The notes below the pieces were generated by a model. It worked only from the letters and a program-made list of their open reading frames with translations, was not told where the DNA came from and searched no databases. Below are positions 1 to 11,406 of a DNA stretch of 64,000 nucleotides, in pieces (the first letter of the stretch is position 1; each line of letters opens with the position of its first letter). Origin of the DNA: Zasmidium citrigriseum. Taxonomy: Eukaryota; Ascomycota; Dothideomycetes; Mycosphaerellales; Mycosphaerellaceae. The stretch spans positions 1 through 64,000 of the forward strand of contig NHNW01000007.1 of the NCBI GenBank assembly GCA_002786025.1. The letters are read 5' to 3'. The translations under genes were made by a program, and so were the position numbers.

Positions 1-784
1 AAGTACTTAGGAGTAATATAGAAGGATCTATATTTATACTAATTAAAGGTATCCGTAGCTTCTTCGATAATCTTAGAGCGTTATATATACTAGAAGGCAG
101 GATTATATAATTCCTTAGATTCGCTAACTCCGGCGAAGTAGACCTTAGCCGACGATAACGTAGGTAGCGCTATAGGAGTTAAAGTAGAGTTTCTAGTAAT
201 AGAGCTATTATTACTTCTCTATTTAGCTAGAAACTTATTAGTATTAGTTCCCGTAAAGGTAATCTTTTCGGTAGGCTATTCTATTCGAATAGCTAGTAGT
301 ATACTATATAGCTTTAGCTTAGTTCTATCCTATCGCTATATTATAGACTTCGGGTTATAGCTGCCCTTAGGTCCTAAGTACTACTTGTTATCTAGTAGAT
401 AGTAGTAACTAGTATTAAGGAATATCTTAAATATCTTATAGGTAGCTCTAGTATAACTAGGCTTACCGTAGTTCTAGTACTTATCGGCTATAGTAGGACC
501 TATTGGAGGAGCTTTCCTCTACTACATAGTAAAGACTCTAGTATTATACCTACCGGAGATATTTCTTATCTAATCCGTAGCTTAAGGGTTAAGTAGTATT
601 ACTCTACTTAGGTACTAGCATTATATTATAGCGATTTCTATACGATAAAGCCGATCGGTAAGTAAGCTAATCTTAGTATTATAAGAAGCCGGAGTAATAT
701 TCGAAATATAAGACAAGTTAATATCTAATATAGGCTACCTATCTTCGATAGACTTCTATAGAGTCTTTATTTATATTGTCGTCT

Positions 785-1355
785 CCTTCTAGGTAAGATT
801 GTACCCTTTATTCCCTTCAATTAGGCGTACAGCTTCGTCGAAGATCTTGCCGAACTCCCGGAAGCTATATTCGCGTAAGGGGTGTAGGTTTAACTTCTAA
901 TATAGCTTTCGCTATAACTAATTAGGAAGTCCTTAGAGGAATAGTCGGGTACGAGAGTTATCTTCTATATCTGCCTTCTTAATTTTCTTACTCGTAGTAA
1001 TAAACTAGCGGTAGTAGCTAGATAAGTTATCTCCTATAGAACGATTAGTACCGGCAAGTTATTCTAGATACTAGCGGGTTCTAAGGAGTATAAAGGTATC
1101 GGTCTAGGCAAATTCGCGAGTAACCTCGATACGGAACTTCTTATAATCCCTATCTTCGTACCCTAGAACTCGAGTAATACGCGGGCGAGTTAGCGGATCG
1201 GTGTTTAGTCGGAAGCGAGACAACTTCTTAATATCGGTTAAGTTAGGGTTATACTCGGTAATTAAATTATCGAAACGATCGATAAAGGTAGAGACGTTCT
1301 TCCTATCGAAGAGAGGATTCTTACTCGAGCCTAGTATAGGTATTTTAGGCCGCAA
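785..1355 (-). pseudogene. Ty3/gypsy-like gag relic
   Basis: One minus-strand frame reads from 1355 to about 785 and is broken only by TAG/TAA codons, as expected when CAG, CAA or TGG are hit by RIP. The residues fit the capsid part of fungal Ty3/gypsy Gag: a 'PLFDRKNVSTFIDRFDNL' opening, a 'YKKFRIEVTREFA' segment, then 'RLFL.GLP' and a 'FREFGKIFDEAVRLIEG' helix. The first stretch (1104-1355) is still open. Protease and reverse transcriptase would lie further left, outside or too damaged to read. The family call comes from spacing and residue pattern only. Confidence 0.6.
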
Positions 1356-1880
1356 GTTAGGGAGAACTAAAGCTAGTTACTAGATAATAGCCTAAGGATC
1401 GGCCTACTAAGTAGCGCTAGTAGAAGACCTAGTAGCCTAGCTACTTCCTCCGCTATTACTATTGTTAGCGTTAGCGGTAGTAATAGGAGTAGCTATCTAG
1501 GAACGATAAGATCTTCCGCGGTTAAGAAGTAAAGGGCGTAGAGTAGGGACTCTAGAAGTAGTACTTATACTCGCTCTAGTTAGCGACTATTCCGAGGTAG
1601 GAGTCTTAACCTCTTTAGAGCTAGAAGACCTGTCGGTAGTAGATACCTTTAGCTTAGAAGGACTAAGGTCTACTAGAACGTTACGGAACTTAGGGTTAGC
1701 GTTAGGATCTTCCTATCTTAAAGGTTAATCGATTAGAGACTCTTCTCCTAACCTAGACTCCTATAGCGGCGAGCTACTTATAAGAGGTAACTTAGATCTA
1801 CTTAAACTACTTCCTCTAGTAAAGTATGTAGTAGAAGGTAGTTAGTCCTAGGGGCTAGTAGTCGGAATCCTAGTAGTAGA

Positions 1881-2120
1881 TTGTTCGCACCCCGGCGGGG
1901 TGTAAAAGCGAGATATAGGGATTTATTACTTGTTTAGTAACACGAGGGATATAAATTGGACACGAAAGCGTCCTTATCAATTAAAACAAACAGAAGCAAT
2001 GTTTTTGTAAGGGTTTTACAACTTAAGTAACGATAAGACATAGCCTTAAGCCGAGTTTAGTAATAGGGTATAGATATAGATAGATAGACGTAAATTAAAC
2101 AGTTTAAACAGTAAGCGTGT
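1881..2120 (-). repeat. Possible 5' LTR of the gag relic
   Basis: Upstream of the minus-strand gag the sequence changes character: 1881 begins TGTTCGCACCCC, carries the near-palindrome CACCCCGGCGGGGTG, and keeps several CA/TG dinucleotides and A-rich tracts up to about 2060. An element read on the minus strand would have its 5' LTR here, ending in ACA at 1881, followed by leader and gag. The outer end (about 2120) is a guess; no second LTR copy is visible in the window to fix it. Confidence 0.35.
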
Positions 2121-3899
2121 AACAGAAAGTAGGGATACAGGTATATATAGTACAAAGTAATATATAAGGGTAGTGCTAGTTATAGTATAGGTGCGGTACT
2201 AGTAACGAGTTCGCTATTACTAGAAGTAAGAGGTGCTAATTAATAGTAATTCTTCTTAGCGAGGTCCGGAGGTAAGGTTGTATATTAATACTTCCTTCCT
2301 ATACGTATAGGCCTAATAGCTATTGCTATGTTAGGCAGCTACGATTTAGTTAGCGGCTTCGATCTAGAGTAATAAACCTTATTCTAGGGATCGTAGCCTT
2401 ACGAGTAGTTACCCCTTTCTAAGCCTCTACCTAGAACGACTCTTCTAAATACCTTATCCTATAGCGGTTTCGAATCTTAATAGTCCGAAGGTAGTTAAGT
2501 CGGGGCGTAATCTCGGCTATCTATAGATAGTATCTAATTTTAACAAAGGAGAGCGTATTACCGAGGGTAGTCGTCGTATTCGCGAGAAGTAGTTATTAGG
2601 GTTTCCGCTATACCTACTTCCGCCGAGTAGTAAAGTATAGCGTTACCCTTCTAGTTTCCTAAGGTTTCGAGTATTCGTATAGTATATATTCGAGCTTCGC
2701 CTATTAGATACGTCTACCTAATAATATAATCTCCGGTTTTCCGTATGTACCTATTTCGTTTAACTAACTATAGACTCGAGCCTATTTCTATAGCCGAACT
2801 ATTATATCTGTTATTCTATAGTACTAGGTTATTCGTACCGAAGCTCCTATATACCGAATATCGTATGTATCGTATTTCTTATGTTCTTATATCTTTCCTT
2901 AATATAGCTACGCTAGCGTTACTCTTATAAATACTCTTGCTTATATCGAATCTGTCGGAGTGCGGTTTTACGAGGGCGTATTATCGAATACTCGAAGGTT
3001 AGAAGTCGGAAGAAGACGGGTATATCTTCTACCCTCGTACTAACTACTAAAAATATAACCCGGCGCTTATAGACTAACCTACCTATAGTCGCTAAGTAGG
3101 TAATAGAGCTAAAGAGGGGTTATAGGCGATAGATCTTAATAGAGGGTGTAATATAGCTCTATTAGTAGGGTCGGATATACGAAGGTATTTATATATATAG
3201 AGGTACTTCTAGAGGAAGCTATGAAAGAAGAGAAGAAGTTTAGTATATAGGATTTTACTATATCTATCTATGTCGCGTAATATATAAGAAGCTAGTCGTA
3301 TGTATATAAAGTAGGTGTCGTAATAATAATAAAGGTGCTCGTAGCTCGGAGGTTAAAGGTAGGCGCTAGTAGCCTCGGTATTTACCGTAGAAGCTAGCTA
3401 GCTAGCCTATACTAAGCTAGCCGTAGAAGTCGGTAGAAGTAATTACTAACTATTATCTATATAAGACTATATCTCTCTTAATTATTAACTCTCTCTCGAT
3501 TTTAACTATAATTATTAACTCTAGTATATATTTCCTACGTAGAAAAATATAGAAACCCCTAATACTTCCTAGCTAATCTACCTCTACTAGCTAGATAATA
3601 TATAACTATCTAAAAGTAAGAGACTACGTCTAATTATTCGAAAGCTAGATACGACTTTAATTTAGACTATACCTTCTTATAGATAATTTATTATACCTTT
3701 ACGATACCCTACTAGATTAGGCTCTATTAAATCCTACTACTTATCTAACCTCTCTATATAATTACTCTACCTACCTTATTTATAGTATTCGATATAATAT
3801 ATTAACTTAAAGGTACGCTCTATACTACCTATATACTTTTTATTCCCTCTTTAAGCCTTATCTAGGATTATTACTACTCCTACTCTACTAACTTAGTAA

Positions 3900-6885
3900 A
3901 AGGTAGAGAGGAGGAGTAGATAGTTAGGTCGAGTTAGCTTTACTAAGGATAGTTAGCGTAATAAGGACTATAGATTATATTTTAAAGATATTATCTACTA
4001 TTTAGCTAGTCTAAGATAGTTTTAGTAGAGAGTAGGGAGAAAGGGAAAGTAGTTAGGTCGAGTTAGGTTTACTAAGGATAGTTAGCGCTACTAGGACTAA
4101 GGATTATACTCGAAAGACTTTAGTATAGCCTCTTACTACTCGTAGAAACTATCGTATCCGCCTTCGGAGTTTAAACTAGCTTATACTTCTTTACTCGCCT
4201 TATATTAATAATATCTCCTACTAAACTATACTCTCTCGCTCTCCCTAACTTTAGGTAACTCTAACCCTTTCGCTCGCCTATACTCTCTCTAAAATACGAA
4301 CTAGAATTATAGTTAGGGAGGAGGCTTATCTCCTCCTATAAGCGCCTCTCTCTAAGTACTAGGGATCGCGTTTAGTATTAATAGTACTAGGGAGGAAAGG
4401 ATAATATTAAGAATAAAGTAGTATCGTATATAGGAAGCGAATCTTTACTATTATAGCTAATATTAAAGAGAAGCGTTCGAGTACTTATATAACCTCTAAT
4501 ATTAATAGCTACGAAATAATAACTCTCCTACTAAGCTAGACTAAGAAGATTAAACCCTTTAAGTACTAAGCTCCGTATTCGATATCGAATAATTCGTAGT
4601 CTAAGGCTTAGTAGAGAGAGGAGAGAAAGCTTATAAGACGGCTATAGCGTCCTTATTTCGTCCTCCTTAGTTAGCTTAACCTAGCTACTTTACTACGCTA
4701 GCTTTAGTTACTCTTTTAACTACCTATAGTAGTAATACTTCTTACTCTAAGTATCTAAGACGAGAGGTATTTATATATATTACTATAATAGTATAAGATA
4801 GCCGCTCTAAAAGCCTAGACGATTAGATAACTAGAAACTCCTCTCGCCTTAAATACTATATACTACCTACTCTATAGTAACTATCTATAACCTATCTTTA
4901 GGTAACTCTAACCCTATTATATACCTATACTATTCGAACGTTAACTAGAATATATAGCGATCCTCGACTCGGATAAAAGATTATATAGTATTTAATAGTA
5001 CTACGAATAGAACCTATTAAGCGAGAGAGAAGATACTTAACTATTTCTAGCTAGGACGATACTAGCTATAAATCTATTAGTTACTTACTAACTTCGAGTA
5101 TCCCTTACCCTATCTTCTATATATACTCTCTCTAAAAATATACTAGTATTATAGTAGGGGGGGTACTTATACTCCTCCTAAGCGCCCTTTAACTAGTACT
5201 TAGGATTATATTCGCTCCTATAGAGATTAAGGACTAATAGTAGATACGAAGCGAAAGCTAAGGGATAATTAAATAACTAGTCTCTAATCTTATTATATAT
5301 AGCTTATCTCTTATAACCTAAATACTAGACTTATACTATAAGCTTCTAAAATATCGCCTAATACGAAAGTATAGTAATCCCTTAACTTCGATAATCCCTT
5401 ACTCTATTATTTATATATACCCTCTCTAAAAACGTACTAGAATCGTAGTAGAGGGGTACTTATACCTCTTCTAAGCGCCTCTTAACTAGTACTCGGGATT
5501 ACGTTAGCTTAAAGCTATAGTAGGGGTAGATATAGTAGGCTATAGAATCTAATACCTATACTTCTACCCTCGATAGATACTAAAAACTAAGTATTAACAA
5601 TAGCTACGAAAAGAAATAGGAATTCGTTAGTAGAGACTAATAAAGATAAACTAAATTACTAAGCTCGGATCGAGTCGAATCTTATAGTCTACTACTAGCT
5701 AATAGAATTAGTAATATCGCTTAGCTTAAAGCCTCCTAACTCGAGATTTATAAGATAGTAGTAGTCCTCTAACTTCTACTATCCCTTACTCTACTACCTC
5801 TTTATCTCCCCTCCTTTCTACTAACTAGAAATATAGTAGAGGGGTACTTATACCCCTCCTAAGCGCTACTATAACGAGTACTAAATATTACGTTTACGTT
5901 TAGTAGTACTAAGGATTATCGATACGTAAAGATAAGAGCGACGTTAATAAGAAAAGCTATAAATTAATCGCTCTTCTAACGAGAGCTACTAAAAGTTATA
6001 AATCTCCTACTATACTATATACTCGTTAAAAATACTAATCCTCGAGAGTTATTCGACTTATATAATAGAGGGTACTTACTTATAATACTATAATATATTA
6101 AAGAGTTAATTATACTAAAGAGGTATTTTTAGAAGATAGTATAAACCTCTATAAGATCTCCTCGTTTTTAGGAATCTCTTTAGTCTTAATACTCGACTTA
6201 ACTTTCTAGATAAGAATAGTAGCGTATTACTCTACCTAAGTAGATTCTATTTAATAGCTAATATCTATAACGATATCCCTATTATAATACCCTTAACTAG
6301 AAGATAATACCTACTACTATAAGTACTATAGACTACCTTTACCTCCCCTATAGAACTAGAATTTACTTATAGATATAGATGTCTAATACTCCTCTACTTC
6401 TACTATAGACTATCCTTATTAATAAAGACGTCTTCGAAGAGGATATAATAAAAATACAATCCCTAACTTTAATCCCTAACTTCGGGTATCCCTAACCCTT
6501 ATACCTACTACGATATCGCTCTCCCTAAACGTAGTAGGGGGGTGCTTACACCCCTCCTAAGCGCTACCGCAACGAGTACTTAGGATTGCATTTACTCCCC
6601 GTAGTACTAAAGACTTGAACAGCTGCTTAGCTATCTTGAAGAGAGAGCATTCTCAAAGCCGAGCGAGTAACCCGGTTCTCTCCTACGCTATCGAGACCTC
6701 TTGCAATAGCAGAAGCCTCTTCGTCGAGATCCTTTCGATCCACCACTATCGTCGGGTATCCCTAACCCTGCAATCCATTACATCATCGCAAACACACCCC
6801 AAACGCGGTGGGGGGGTGCTTGCACCCCTCCTAAGCGCTACTACCACTAGCACTAAGGATTGCGTTCACTCCCACAGCACCGGAC
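3900..6885. repeat. Degenerate palindrome-bearing repeat family
   Basis: A unit recurs with a conserved order: a ccctaaccct-like stretch, 20-40 variable bases, a ctctccctaaa-like stretch, a short palindrome (GGGGTG-CTTA-CACCCC or its RIP form AGGGGTA-CTTA-TACCCCT), then CTCCTAAGCGC and an AGTACTTAGGATT-like stretch. Clear copies end near 4375, 5215, 5512, 5890, 6590 and 6862; shorter copies of the right part lie at 3921-3980 and 4051-4112, 131 bp apart. Left-hand copies are fully converted (CA to TA, TG to TA), and the copies at 6530 and 6810 are nearly intact. Related ccctaaccctgtcgc stretches recur at about 8405 and 9050. Function unknown. Confidence 0.7.
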
Positions 6886-9350
6886 ATTAAACTCAGCCGT
6901 CGACAAAATGAGAAGACAGCAATTGATCTATCCATCCAATCCGGATTCAGCTCTTCATGCATAACGCTCAATCGAAAGTTCGACTGCAAAGCATCTCGAC
7001 AAGTCACGGTCTTCTTCGTTGCCTCGAGCCATGCAAGAAGCTACGAAACGGACCTTAAATCTAGAGGACACTCCTGCGAAGATACACCCAACCACACCAC
7101 GAAGTCGCCTTCTTTGATCGCCTACCTACACCCAATATCAATAACTGCAATCATTCCATGCGCACTGCCAATCTTGAAAGTCAAGCGACGAGCATCGAGA
7201 GAGGACCCATCGATCCAAGCAGCAGCATTCCCGCCGTTCCTGCGATCCTTAAAGCCAACATCGCCATCCCGCGACAAGAGCAACAATCATTCAATCTGGA
7301 TTGCAAAGGCCTCACATACACTTAAAACTCCTCTCACGACATCACCTCGCTTCTGTCACCTCTTAACCGGCTTCGCGGACCACACTTCTTCTTGGCTGAA
7401 GAATCCCCTCTTACCACACATCTACCACAAACTCTTCAACCGCCTCGCAACCAACTTCGGCGAGCCCTGACCCTGTCGCCCGTCCAAGATATCCAAGGGT
7501 CCCTCCTGCGAGCACCTCCCACGTTGAAGCAGCCACCGAGCCTGACGAGACCAGCTCAATGCTCAAGCCGACCTCTGTCAGAATCTGCCACTGTCTTCGA
7601 TGATTCTCTCCACTACTCAACTTCCCATTCATCCGCAGTCCGGCGCTTCTCATGGTGAGCGAAACTTCATCGAGATTAGTCCAACCGCCGCTTCAATCAT
7701 CCGGATATTGAATCACCAACTTCACAGAGTTCTACAGCGCCGAGTTGCAGGAGCAATACTATGCCTCAGCCAACGTCGCAACTGGTCGCAAGGCTTCAAA
7801 GTCTTCGAAAGGTCAGATCGGGAATGTTTACCAATTTCAGGCTGGAAAGGCGGATTGGCTGCAGTATTACAAAGGCTCGAACTTCTCCTACGTTAGCAAT
7901 CCTGGCCTTTACGTTGCGGAGTCGATCGCTGGTACCTCATCCCGTTCATCATTATTGAGACCATCGCCGGATGGCTCTGAATCCAAATGACACCCACCCC
8001 CAACGAACGGAGGTGGGCCGGGTGCTGGATCGGGTGGAGAGAGACCGAGGATGAGTCTCGCAGAGAGGAATGAGGATTGCTTTCAGAACGAAAACTGAAG
8101 ACGTACCAAAAGACTCGGGGAAAACACAAACCTCACCGAGCGGAGGCGGGGTGGGTGGTGGATCGGGTTGAGAGGGACTGAGGAGGAGTTTCGCAGAGAA
8201 GAACGAGGACAATTTTCAGAGCGCGACTGAAGATGATCCAGGGTATTGAAAAGATCAATCCCCACCGAATGGAGGTGGGGTGGGTGGTGGATCGGTTGGA
8301 GAGAAGTTGAGGATGAGTTGTGGCGAAGACGACCCTCGACATGGCCAGCAACGGCGGCTTCGATCCAACGAGATCTTCACTATCGCTTGCACCATCTTCG
8401 GCTGACCCTAACCCTGTCGCTCGTTTGAGAGATCGAACAAGATTCTTATGCAGCAGCTCGCATGTTAAGGCAACCGTCCAAAGTTTTAACACCAGCTCAC
8501 TCTCCAACCCATTTTCGGGCTCACTTTGCCATTGCTCAAACCTGATGCTCGCAGACATCGACCTTGACACCCAGCCACTCAGTCCCGTCCTCTCTACGGC
8601 GAAGGTTCCAACGTTGAAGCATCATCGACGGCAAAGCAACCACGATACCAGTCAGATCAACGATTCAACCAGCGCCAGCACCATGAACACTGGGGATGAG
8701 TTGGCTTCCCGACGTCCTCCATCAAGCGCACCTGGCCGCGGAAGAAGACCACTGTACAGCTACAGCGCGACACTCGGCACTCCTATCAATCGGCCCATCT
8801 GCACCAAAACCACCTCTCCAGCAAGGCAGCTATCAGCCGCAGCGATCACCACCCCTTTGAAATGACATGCCGCAGCCACGTTCAACGAACCTGAGAGATC
8901 ACTCGTGATGGTAGCTTGCATGTCGATACCAAACATCAAGAGGAAGAGAACTCGACGCGACCAGGAATCGAGTTCGGCTGCGTGGACGCATTCTGGAGAA
9001 GTCCAGCAACGTTCCATCTTCACCGTCGCTTGCACCAACTTCGGCTAACACTAACCCTGTCGCTTGTCCGAAGTGTTGAAGAAGATCCTGTCGCTCGTTC
9101 GAGGCATCGAAGAATATCCTGATGCCAACGCTTCTATGTGAAGGCAGCCAGCCATCGAAGTCTATGCCACGAGCTCAATCTCCAGGTCATACTCCAGCAT
9201 CGTCTGACATTCTTCAGTACAGCTGCGGCAAATGATGATATCGACACACATCCGCACAGTGCAGAGCTTCATCATACTACCATTGCTATGTTGAACCGTC
9301 ATGAACACCAAAACGAGTCGCGATCATGCTTCGCTTCAAACGCTATTGTA
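6600..9350. other. Gene-poor transition region with repeat debris
   Basis: Base composition returns to normal but I see no gene I can defend. Many short overlapping frames exist on both strands without family resemblance, and several are translations of the tandem repeats. The phrase 'cctaaccctgtcgct' and flanking bases recur (near 7467 in shortened form, 8405, 9050), so much of this is probably old, weakly mutated repeat. One frame (about 7700-7989, plus) has protein-like composition but no start codon or homologue I recognise. Confidence 0.6.
7989..8310. repeat. Three-copy tandem repeat, about 130 bp
   Basis: The motif 'cgaacggaggtggg' or 'ccgaatggaggtggg' followed by 'tgggtggtggatcgg(g)ttggagag' occurs three times, with its ggaggtggg/ggaggcggg core at 8009, 8142 and 8271 (periods 133 and 129). 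The intervening DNA is also similar (gaggatgag.. gagaggaacgagga.. ttttcagagcg). Each copy encodes similar peptides on the minus strand, which explains the apparent minus-strand frames here. Confidence 0.8.
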
Positions 9351-9353
9351 TTA

Positions 9354-10454
9354 CTACGACACAGGCGGACCTCTCCATCCAGACCTCTCCAACCACTCCT
9401 CGAAAGAACTAGGTCTTACCCCAAGCTCTTCCTCCGCACGATCATCTGCCAAATCGATGGTCCCCCATCCCACCTTTCCCTTCGGCATCACCTCCGTCCA
9501 CTCCATCATCTGCCTCACTTCGGCCCGAACACCAGGTCCAACTACTGCGACAGTCGCGTCTTCCCATTCTTCTAGCGTCGACGGTCGTACTTCTGCCTTG
9601 ACCGAAGTTCTCCTCCCGAGAATTGACGCGAGCTGCGCGAGGCTGTATTTCCGACCGAGCGGATAGACTTTGTTGCGGGTCTTTGTTGGGCCCGCGGCGA
9701 AAGCAGCTGTATTCGTCAGACATTACATTCAGTCGACATGTAAAGGGCTGTGAAACTGCTCACCAGCGGCAAAAACACCAAGATCATATTCCGCATCGAC
9801 CCACTCACACTCCGTATCCTTCGATATCGGGGCGCAGAAACGCACGATCTCGCCGTCACGATGGCAATACCACGGCCAATTGAGGTTGCCGAAGAAGTAC
9901 CCTATTCACGTCAATCACACTGTACGACTGGATGGCATGGCATAGCACAAACCAGGCAACAAGGTAGTCGAGCTCTTCAGCTCCCTCCTCGCCATTTCTT
10001 CGATCTTCGCCTTGAAGTCGAAATGGGATACTTTGCTGTACTTCCCACCACTCGCTTTCGTAACATTCGGCAGAGAGGTAAACACGAAGTGCTCAACTCC
10101 CGCCTCCCTCGCGGCTGCGACGATGTTCTTTCCAGCGTCAAGTTGGTGCGTCAAGTCGTCCTCGGTCTCCATACGCTTGCCGGGAATGGTGTCGTTTGTC
10201 ACTGCGAAGACGCCGTATGCACCTTCGAACGCTTTGGTGAGACTCTTTCGATCGTAGACATCGGCTGAGATGAGGTGGAAGCGGTCGCTTTGGTGCGCAT
10301 CGAGGAGAGCTTTTGCAGGGGAGCCGTCGACATCGCGGGTCACGCCAACGACGTGGTAATGCGTGAGGGCAGGATGGGATAGGATGGCACGTACGACGGC
10401 GCGGCCTTGACCACTTGTGCTGCCTAGGACGACAATAGTGGCTGCGGACGACAT
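9354..10454 (-). CDS. NmrA-like NAD(P)-binding protein
   Basis: Three exons: 10454-9953, 9901-9764 and 9706-9354, with 51- and 56-bp GT..AG introns that keep phase. The start ATG at 10454 gives MSSAATIVVLGSTSGQG, a Rossmann dinucleotide-binding loop of the atypical-SDR type; an in-frame ATG 21 bp upstream is possible. Later segments fit NmrA-like proteins: 'HLISADVYDRKSL', 'GVFAVTNDT', 'AGVEHFVFTSLPN' and 'LLPGYFFGNLNW', then a C-terminal half ending ERSGWRGPPVS. Members act as redox-sensing regulators or reductases; the catalytic YxxxK is not obvious, so a sensor or unknown oxidoreductase role is as likely. It sits alone between repeat debris and a broken methyltransferase. Confidence 0.8.
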
Positions 10455-10641
10455 CTTGCGGGAGTTGTGTATCACGTATAGTTGGTCAAGGCGAGATGAT
10501 CTTGCGAAAGGGTGCTCTTTTCTACTGGCAGGTCACAGTCAGTCGCACTTATATGTTGCTTGGTGATCTGTTGGAATTTTGAAAGCACTATCTTGTACAT
10601 GGAACGATCGACTAGTGGCAGGATGATTCCTAACAAATGCA

Positions 10642-11083
10642 TTGGTAAGCAGTAAGGAGGTTGGCTATGTAGACATTGCCTATTACAAATCCGATAAGTA
10701 CCACTTCGTCTGCGATCTTGTCGTGCAGCGTAACGTCTCGGCCGAGTCTTACGGTGTGCCGCTGAAAGCCATCATTAGCATTCTCGTTGAGGCCATAAAG
10801 CCCGGCGGCTGGATATATCCCATCAAATGGACGACGATGACATCGCACCCAGCAACGGACCCGCCTTTTCAGCCTTTCTCCAACTTTCCGGTCACATCAC
10901 AAGTCATTGGGGTTGGGAAATATCGGCACGCACCTGAAGCCGATACTCCAAGAACTCAGCATCAAGGAAACCGAAGAACAACTCATCCGTCCAAAGATCG
11001 GCCGACGCATTGTCGAAGCCGCTCCCGATTTGCTTGAGAAGTCAATTGACTCCCCGCTGCTGTTGCGACGACTCTGGCCGTGA
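10642..11083 (+). pseudogene. Fragment of a SAM-dependent methyltransferase
   Basis: Plus-strand reading gives 'YHFVCDLVVQRNV....LKAIISILVEAIKPGGWIYPIKW', which resembles the middle of class I methyltransferases (the 'LKPGGW..' strand after motif III). The frame then fails; a second frame from about 10910 continues plausibly with 'GTHLKPILQELSIKETEEQ.IRPKIGRRI' and ends at TGA 11081-11083. The N-terminal SAM-binding loop is absent. So this looks like a truncated, frameshifted remnant. The identification is by pattern only, and a small unannotated intron could also explain the frame change. Confidence 0.4.
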
Positions 11084-11406
11084 GTGACAGTATGATTGTA
11101 CTCCCACGCCTTTCTCATCCCCGACTGACCCGTCGAAGGACTCTCTGAACCATTCGTGAGCGACTCTTCAGCCAACTTGAGCTCTTTGAAGACACAACTC
11201 CGCGAAGAGCTCAAGCAATCGGTGGCGAGACCTGCATTCGAGTTGTTTGGGCACGAAAGTGAGACGACAAAATGGCTTTTGTGATCTATGACGATCTGAG
11301 CATCGTGAGAGCGGCCACAGATCATACATCAACGTCTCGCAATAGTTGCATCGAAGCTTTCCTCCGCTGCGGTCGTCTTCTTCAGACTTCGGTCAACCAC
11401 AAGATC

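Larger units (their letters stand above)
1..6600. repeat. RIP-degraded AT-rich repeat block
   Basis: Both strands lack open frames of useful length. CA and TG dinucleotides are almost missing: the first 120 bases contain one CA and no TG, while TA and CG are common. This is the expected product of repeat-induced point mutation, which turns CpA into TpA on both strands of duplicated DNA in ascomycetes. Inside it I can support a gag relic with an LTR-like segment (785-2120) and a repeat family from about 3900 on. Between about 2120 and 3900 I see only degraded sequence with no recognisable coding frame. Damage fades between 6530 and 6700. The left edge lies outside the window. Confidence 0.9.

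Noticed and set aside
6475..6800. CCCTAACCCT motifs as interstitial telomere repeats
   Set aside because: Only one to two CCCTAA units occur at each place and they recur at fixed positions in the longer repeat unit, so they are part of that family, not telomere tracts.
7745..7990. Protein-like plus-strand frame (AELQEQYYASANVATG...)
   Set aside because: No ATG, no splice structure and no family I recognise; it lies in repeat-rich DNA and ends inside the tandem repeat region.
7893..8570. Minus-strand frames of 60-145 codons
   Set aside because: They translate the 130-bp tandem repeat; the peptide repeats follow from the DNA repeat.
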